Shown: positions 57,971-64,000 of the stretch, in pieces
Numbering within the stretch: position 1 is the first letter of the stretch
How the letters are laid out: the number at the start of each line of letters is the position of its first letter
DNA from: Erythroxylum novogranatense
Taxonomy: Eukaryota > Streptophyta > Magnoliopsida > Malpighiales > Erythroxylaceae
DNA: 64,000 bases
Direction of reading: 5' to 3'
Assembly (NCBI GenBank): GCA_029891385.1
Contig: CM057233.1
Coordinates: 29,866,540-29,930,539 of the forward strand
Notes under the pieces: generated by a model
The model's input: the letters and a program-made list of their open reading frames with translations, nothing else
Databases searched by the model: none
What the model was told of the DNA's origin: nothing
Made by a program: the position numbers and the translations under genes

Positions 57971-60820
57971 AAAATTTCGTCCTCGAAATTTCATATACAA
58001 TAGATCTCGAGATAAGGAATTAACCCGCTCCCTTCTATTACGATTCTCACTCACATCTTTATAATTAATCGCATGCGACCTCACATTCGGTGCGAAACAC
58101 ATCTATCGAGATCTTAACACTTTATTTATTATTCAGATCCATAAAACATTTTACCGATCTATTTACACATTTTGTCACTTAATTGCATTGATTCTCAATT
58201 TTCACAACACAGCTACAATACACAATCAGAACACTATCAGACAATTTCACGTTTCATTATAATCACAATTTAACCATATCACTGAGCAATTCTCACAATT
58301 CACTTCCTCTCATGCATTGCCACTTTATACATATGAGGCGTATCGCCTTTCAGACTATCACAATGTATCACTCACAACACAGTCCGATGCTTAATGTAAA
58401 CAAATTCCCATTTATGATACTGTTGTGACTGAGCATTTTCACTGTCCCGATTCGGGCACTTTTCACACTGATCACATTTTCGACAAGCAGGAGAGCCCTC
58501 CGGGTATGCACTACTGCCCACTCACATAAGGGATAGGAGAGCCCTCTGGGTATGCACTATTCCCTTTTACACTAATCGCATTCTTGGCAAGTAGGAGAGC
58601 CCTCTGGGTATGCACTACTGCCGTTATGGCCTTAGGCCGTTTCACTGATATCGAGCTCAAAGCTCTGATCACTAAGCTCTAGCCACAACAGTTTAATTAC
58701 CGTTTATTATTGTACTAAGCATTTACTCACATTTACACAGCCACTAGCACTTATCGACATATATCTAGCACTTCACTCGCTTATCACAGTTGGAACGCTA
58801 CTTATAACTTTATACACTCAATCACAGTCACAAATGTTCACATTTGCACAATCAATCACATGTATCTCATTTTACTACACTTATCATATTCAGAACATTA
58901 TTCACAGTCTCAGCACATTTATCTCACCGCTATACTCACTCACACTTGCACAATCACTAACACATATATTTATATATCACTTTACTCGCTTGTCACAATC
59001 AGAGCACTTACTCACAATTGTATACACTGATTCTCAATCACAAGTATTCACATTTATATATACAACACACTTGGTGCAATCACTAACACTTATCACATTT
59101 AACTCATTCACTTCACATTTATATCACTCACTTTTATACTTTGAAACACAACACAAACATATACAACTCTATTTTCTTTTCACATTTGCGATTAACATTC
59201 CTTGATATTGATAATTCTCTTACACAATCGAGTCATCTCATCAACATAATGTACACATTTTCGGTAACATATGGTATCTCTTACACTTGAGTCTTCACTA
59301 GGATGAGGACTCCAAAATTAACTTTCACTTCATTTCAAAGTGTATCTCTTCGATGGTCACTCTCAAGTCAAATTATCGGATCAAACCTTATCACTCATTA
59401 ACACTGTTCATAAAATCTTGTCAATCAACTATCTCTCCTCACTATCGATCAGTCACTCTTATTCCAATAGGAGCAGTTCATGCCATGCCTTACAAGATTA
59501 TAACATTCCTTATGATGAGGCTCTACAGAGCATTTAAATAATGTCATTTACTTTAATATCTTGAACGCATCGCTATAATCATCACATCATATCTGAATAT
59601 ACACTTACATCAGTTTACCCATTAGTAGCTTATACTACTAAGGACACTTTAATCTCATTTAATTCTCAATAACCTTTCTCTTTTTGGTACCAGCTCTCGA
59701 TCATTAATAGTCTCACTTCTTTCTCAATCGATCACTACAAACATTCTCGTGCCTTGCCCTAACTCATCTCGAGCTTGGGGCCACAGGAATAATAATCGGG
59801 GCTTATTTAATAGGCCACCTAATTTCCTCCTATAACATATTCACGCATATTATTCACTTATGCCCAATCATTTCACCCATAAGGGTGATCCCACTATCAA
59901 ATGTACACTTCCAGTGGAAATCAAATCTAAGCTCAACAACTTTCCTTTTTGCACCCGACCTCGTGCGAGAGGATCGAATACAATCTCTATTCATTTCCAA
60001 TTGATCACTATAAACACTTTCATTCTATAAGAATCGAACTGGCAATTATCCACTAACTCATTAATTTATTCTCATGCCATTTCACAATTAAGACACTTAC
60101 GCTCCATATTTTCACTTGTCACGGGGCTCCATGATTAGGTGTGTATTCACTTAGACAAATCAGCTGAACCCTATTCACTCTTTCACCTGCTATTATCAGT
60201 ATTTTACACTTTAATCTTTTCATAATTGTCTCATACTCACGAACTTTTCACACTCAACTCAATATCATCCTTGTACAATCATTCTTGATTTCTTACTAAG
60301 ATAATTGATTCTCAGTCATAAATCATGATTTATAACTCTCATCATGGTAATCAATCCCAATTGCAACTTCTCTATAACATAGAACACTTTATTTTTCATC
60401 CACAATATACACTTGAACTCTTTTCATTTTCATCATATTTCTATTCTCATTTTCCTCTCTCAATCCATAACTATCACTTTATTTCTATTTCACATTCCAA
60501 AAGTATACTCGTGAGAACTCTCATAGTGCATTTCATACTATAAATCACGATACCAAAGACACAAATCTTCACTTATCAAATCAAACCATATACTCTTTTG
60601 GGTTTCATGATGTACACAACTTCCTTTTATTACATTCTCACACATTATCATTTTCCTCACTATCTCTAATCGCTTAAACGACGGTGATACATGCTCATGC
60701 ATGTGACTCATATGCTAGACTAGGGATCGGTTGTCTTTATCTGCTATGACACGACTTAGATGCATGCACTTGACACATTTTTCTCGTAGCGCCCATGTAA
60801 GATTGTACTACGGGCTCGAT
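57971..60820 (-). other. Interior of the nested minus-strand element, non-coding
   Basis: No domain is recognised. Three copies of a roughly 30-bp unit (ggagagccctc(c/t)gggtatgc) lie at about 58489-58520, 58526-58556 and 58588-58620. Low-complexity frames such as 58834-59205 consist of cac/ttt/aca words and are not supported as genes. Confidence 0.7.
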
Positions 60821-60837
60821 ACCTAAATGTAGCACCA
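60821..60837 (-). other. Decayed primer binding site (initiator-Met type)
   Basis: The minus strand reads TTTAGGTATCGAGCCCG after the LTR, against tttaggtggtatcagagccc in the host element; GGTATC and GAGCCC are kept and a few bases are missing. Confidence 0.65.
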
Positions 60838-63221
60838 CTCGACGAGACCCAACCCGATATCCATGGTGATATCCGAGCCGTGACCATGAGGTGGCGATTA
60901 GAACACTCGCCGAAAATCGGTACATTACTTTCTATAACAAATCGCGGAATTCTATACTCAATTTTGGTACTCATTCAATCCGTCAAAAGGATACACTCAT
61001 TTTCAAAAGCCACTTAGGTCAATTTTACAAATACATAATAAACACTTTAGTACAAAAGTAAAGGCGTGCAATGCGGATACACGAACCGATCCCGACTTCT
61101 CGACCTTCACTTGAATCTGCGCCATACTCCCGCTTTGCTAACGGGTACTCTTCGATTCTGAAAATAATTGCAATGTTGGGTGAGTTTGCGAACTCGGTGA
61201 AAACCATCATCGATGGTTCACTCAAATCATGCATTCACGCAAATCATGCATGACCACGACATAGTAATAACAATTAACGATATTATATAACGATTATGAG
61301 TGATCATAATAGTTTGCTACGAGATATCTGATATCATTAGCAATAATCTGATGGCGTAGAACAGTTCACATAACAAGGTACATAGTCTATATAGATGATG
61401 TCGGTAACAACATTTCATAGCATAGAAACGGTTTACATATTACATCACAATTTCTGATAAATCATGGCATCGCACGATTCGATGTCGTCACACAATTTGG
61501 CGATTCGAATACCATGTATATGATGCATATGAGACTCTTTCCGGTTATTGATGTTGTGCCCAAGTGCTCGATCGAAGCTTGATGGGGGCAGCGTGATTTC
61601 TCCCTGGGCTAAGCCCGACGATGCGATGTTCGAGCTCTAGGCTCTTTTCGATGAAATTAGCAACTGGGTCACGATCCTTTATCGATCATGCATTTATGCA
61701 TGCGATGCGATGTTCGATAAATTGAGATTGAAGCTTCAAGATATGGCTATAAAAGCCCAAGAGTGTATCTCTCATTAACTTACAAGAATTCAAGATTGAT
61801 GATTGATAATTTACGGTGTATGGCTATAAAGCCCAAAGTGTGACGATGAATCGAATTAATTGATAATCCAATCCAATACTGAGAAACACATACAATTCAA
61901 TCGCACCCCTTTTCAAGAGTCATGCGATCATACGATTGCAATTCACATTGTTCGATTCTATCAAGAAGAACATGCAACTCGGTCATTTACATTTCAAGAA
62001 TAATATCAAAGGCAATCCAATCACATATAATTCAATAATCATGTACTTCCGTTATCAAGTAAATTACGGTGAACATTTAGACACTCAAGAATTTGAGAAA
62101 CCAACTAGGTTACTCACTGTTACTTAGAGCTATTGCTCGAAGTCCCAAAGAATGTCCGTGGAACGACGATCCAACGGTGCCTCTATAACAGTACAGTACG
62201 GTCCATTACTAATCGCTCAATTAAACAGTACAGTAATGCATATGTCTCTATGAAATTATGTCCAATTAAGTACAATCCAATCCAATACAATAAAGCAGTT
62301 CCTCATGGCGACCTCGCGGCATACGCCGCTGACGAAGAGGCACGCTTGCATGGCGTGAAACACGCTTCGCCGTGGCGTCGTCTCCCTATGACTCGCCATG
62401 ACGTCTTCTGCCTACGTCGCGACCAATACATTTAACTCAATTCAATTTTATTTGTCGCGACGAAGCCCTAACAACCGATGCTCGTCGCGGCGTGCGAAGA
62501 CAGTCGTCTTCTCCGATCGATTTCGACCATTTCTCTCACTAAAACGTCCATTAACACCTCAACTACTCAATCAACCACAATAAAAGCCATAGATGTAATA
62601 AAATAAGTAATAACAACATTGAAGCCATTAAAGCTACCAATCACTGAATCGATCGTAAACCCTAAAATCTTTCTCAACACCGTCGATCTCCTCCTCAAGC
62701 CTCAATCCACTTCATTTCCACAATAATCACAATAAACCGTTAGCTTAACACAATAGAGGGAAACCACAAGAAGAAACAACGATCCTCACCTATGAAGAAG
62801 GATCGAAGATCACCGTGGAGAGGAAGAAGAGAAACTCATAAATGCCTTAGCCAATTTTTCCCCAAATTTCTCAACCCTAGGTATTTATAGACCTAGGTCT
62901 CCTTATCAGTCCAAATTTCAGTCTCTAAATTTCAATGGCTCAGCATATTTATTTCCTATCAGTCCACTCTAACTTTTCCATTGCCATCGGACAGTTCTTT
63001 CAGTACTATACAGTCAATCAGTCAGTCTCTCCAATATTTTCGGTCCGGGCATTATCTCCCGAATTTCCCAGAAATCTCCTATAAGCCACTATAAAATACC
63101 AGTTACACTTAAATTATTCTAAATCAATCATTTGAACCCAATTACTCACTCAATCATATTCGATCGATTCGGTCGGTCTATATTACCAAAATACCCTTCA
63201 CGTGAAGAATTGGATGTTACA
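60838..63221 (-). repeat. 5' LTR of the nested minus-strand element
   Basis: It pairs with 55535-57953. It shows many one- to three-base gaps against its partner, especially in the first 150 bp. TATA-like box on the minus strand at about 62880-62891. Confidence 0.9.
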
Positions 63222-63226
63222 TTCTA

Positions 63227-63752
63227 GATGAGACAACAGAAAGAGTTGGTCATCCTGAGTAAAAGTCAGAGCAATTTGGGATACCATTAGTGAGTAAAGT
63301 GATAAGTGAGATGGTTTTTAAATTTTTTTTTTAATAAAGTGGTTTTGAAAGACAAATGAATTTTTGGCGGATTACATAGAAGTTGTGATACAGAGTGATA
63401 AGGAAATCTAAGTGTGACAAAGTGGTTTGTATTAACTGGAGGCAACTGGGACTTTAGCTTTATAAGTGATTTTATGGCAAAGATAGTCTTAATGTGATAT
63501 ACTTATGTGAGGCTGAAATTGTTATTAATGAATTGAATTTTTTGAAACTTATCAGGGACATAATTGACAAAGTTGGTTTTTGTGAAAAGAAAATTGAGAA
63601 ACCTATTGATAACGGCGATTGCTATGTTATAAGGGAACATCGAATAGATTGATGAAATGAGAAATAAAAGTGTGTATCAGAAAACAGTATCCCTGTCATA
63701 TTTAGTATCAAAATGAATTTCGATGATGAAATTTTTATTAGGAGGGGAGAAT
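63227..63752 (+). other. Internal region of the large coding-less element, right part with polypurine tract
   Basis: This resumes the interior after the nested element. It has no gene, and ends with aatttcgatgatgaaatttt and the polypurine tract ggaggggagaat before the LTR at 63753; the nested element has the same ending (aatttcgaggacgaaatttt on its strand). Confidence 0.8.
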
Positions 63753-64000
63753 TGTAACATCCCATTACCGATGGGGAGGATAAAATGGTAAATTGGGGTC
63801 GGTATGTGATTGTGTATATGTATCTCGGCATACATGCATAAAATGGCCTCTATACAGATATGAAAAGTAATTTTTGCAAATGCACAAGATTGTACATGCA
63901 CTCGTGACAATTTCTGGCTTTTGTGTCTTCGTGAAAAATGGGAAATTTTGTGCTTGAAAAATTGAATGGGAGTGATTTATGTGTATTCTGTATAAAATTG
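63753..64000 (+). repeat. Start of the 3' LTR of the large coding-less element (cut by window edge)
   Basis: TGTAACATCCCATTACCGAT onward equals 49505-49752 with a handful of differences, indicating a young element. Confidence 0.92.

Larger units (their letters stand above)
55535..63221 (-). mobile_element. Second coding-less LTR element (Tekay-like, LARD type), minus strand, nested in the first
   Basis: Perfect ttcta target duplications (55530-55534, 63222-63226). 3' LTR 55535-57953 (2419 bp) and 5' LTR 60838-63221 (2384 bp) share ends TGTAGCACC...GGATGTTACA (plus strand). On the minus strand a polypurine tract abuts 57953 and a decayed initiator-Met-type primer site abuts 60838. The 2.9-kb interior has no gag or pol. 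Its 5' part matches that of the element it sits in, so both belong to one family group although their orientations differ. Confidence 0.92.
49505..64000 (+). mobile_element. Large coding-less LTR element (Tekay-like, LARD type), runs off the right edge
   Basis: 5' LTR 49505-52762 (3258 bp, TGTAACATCCC...GGGGTGTTACA). The 3' LTR starts at 63753 and matches 49505 onward up to the window end. An initiator-Met-type primer site lies at about 52769 and a polypurine tract at about 63740-63752. The internal region is about 3.3 kb once the nested element is removed and has no gag or pol motif. Long LTRs and an open-frame-free interior are the definition of large retrotransposon derivatives. It is inserted in LTR C; the left flank tcggg would be half of the target duplication. 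Confidence 0.88.

Noticed and set aside
58834..59205. 123-codon frame rich in Ser, Thr, Ile and His
   Set aside because: Low-complexity cac/tca/ttt sequence inside a coding-less element, with no motif.

Overview
This is a transposon-dense stretch of a eudicot plant nuclear genome. The evidence is AT-rich DNA, a spliced plant alpha-dioxygenase gene, a tRNA-derived SINE, LINE debris and mostly nested LTR retrotransposons of plant Ty1/copia (SIRE-like) and Ty3/gypsy (Athila-like and Tekay/Del-like) type. The species cannot be read from the sequence.

Layout. (1) 109-3652, minus strand: the 5' half (six exons, no disabling change) of a fatty-acid alpha-dioxygenase of the DOX2 type; the rest lies left of base 1. 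A SINE with perfect 13-bp target duplications sits about 110 bp upstream of its TATA box. (2) About 5024-5561: LINE reverse-transcriptase debris with internal duplications. (3) 5567-27855: an old Athila-like element on the minus strand. Its 5' LTR is split by a copia element (13173-27644, TSD cgagc). That copia element holds an Athila-like element without genes (16982-23131, TSD gtttg) and, in its 3' LTR, a solo gypsy-type LTR (24016-26926, TSD caatt). (4) 28116-29569: an exon relic of a STIP/TFIP11 spliceosome-disassembly gene, part of it in a tandem duplication of about 1 kb. (5) 30271-32812: intergenic DNA with little recognisable. (6) 32813-64000: a second nest. Three Tekay-like LTR heads in the same orientation (32813, 33590, 33969) lie inside one another. 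The innermost was split by an Athila-like element on the plus strand (35825-49315), whose 3' LTR carries a 3.5-kb solo LTR (44594-48083, TSD cgtcg), and then by a large coding-less LTR element (49505 to beyond the window). That last element contains another coding-less LTR element in opposite orientation (55535-63221, TSD ttcta).

Genes and function. The dioxygenase is the only gene that looks functional. No LTR element here has a recognisable reverse transcriptase, RNase H or integrase. They carry at most gag plus protease (copia and two Athila-like elements) and an Athila-type extra ORF, or nothing. They would depend on enzymes supplied in trans, and even the remaining genes are broken by stops and homopolymer frameshifts.

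The most unusual signal is that LTRs of several unrelated families each carry an array of short perfect palindromes: AAGTCGACTT in copia, CGTCGCGACG in Athila-like and Tekay-like LTRs, a GTCCGTTTAACGGAC type in the large solo LTR, and CCACGATCGTGG in the minus-strand Athila. In copia and Athila-like LTRs the arrays lie just upstream of the TATA box; in Tekay-like LTRs they lie downstream of it.
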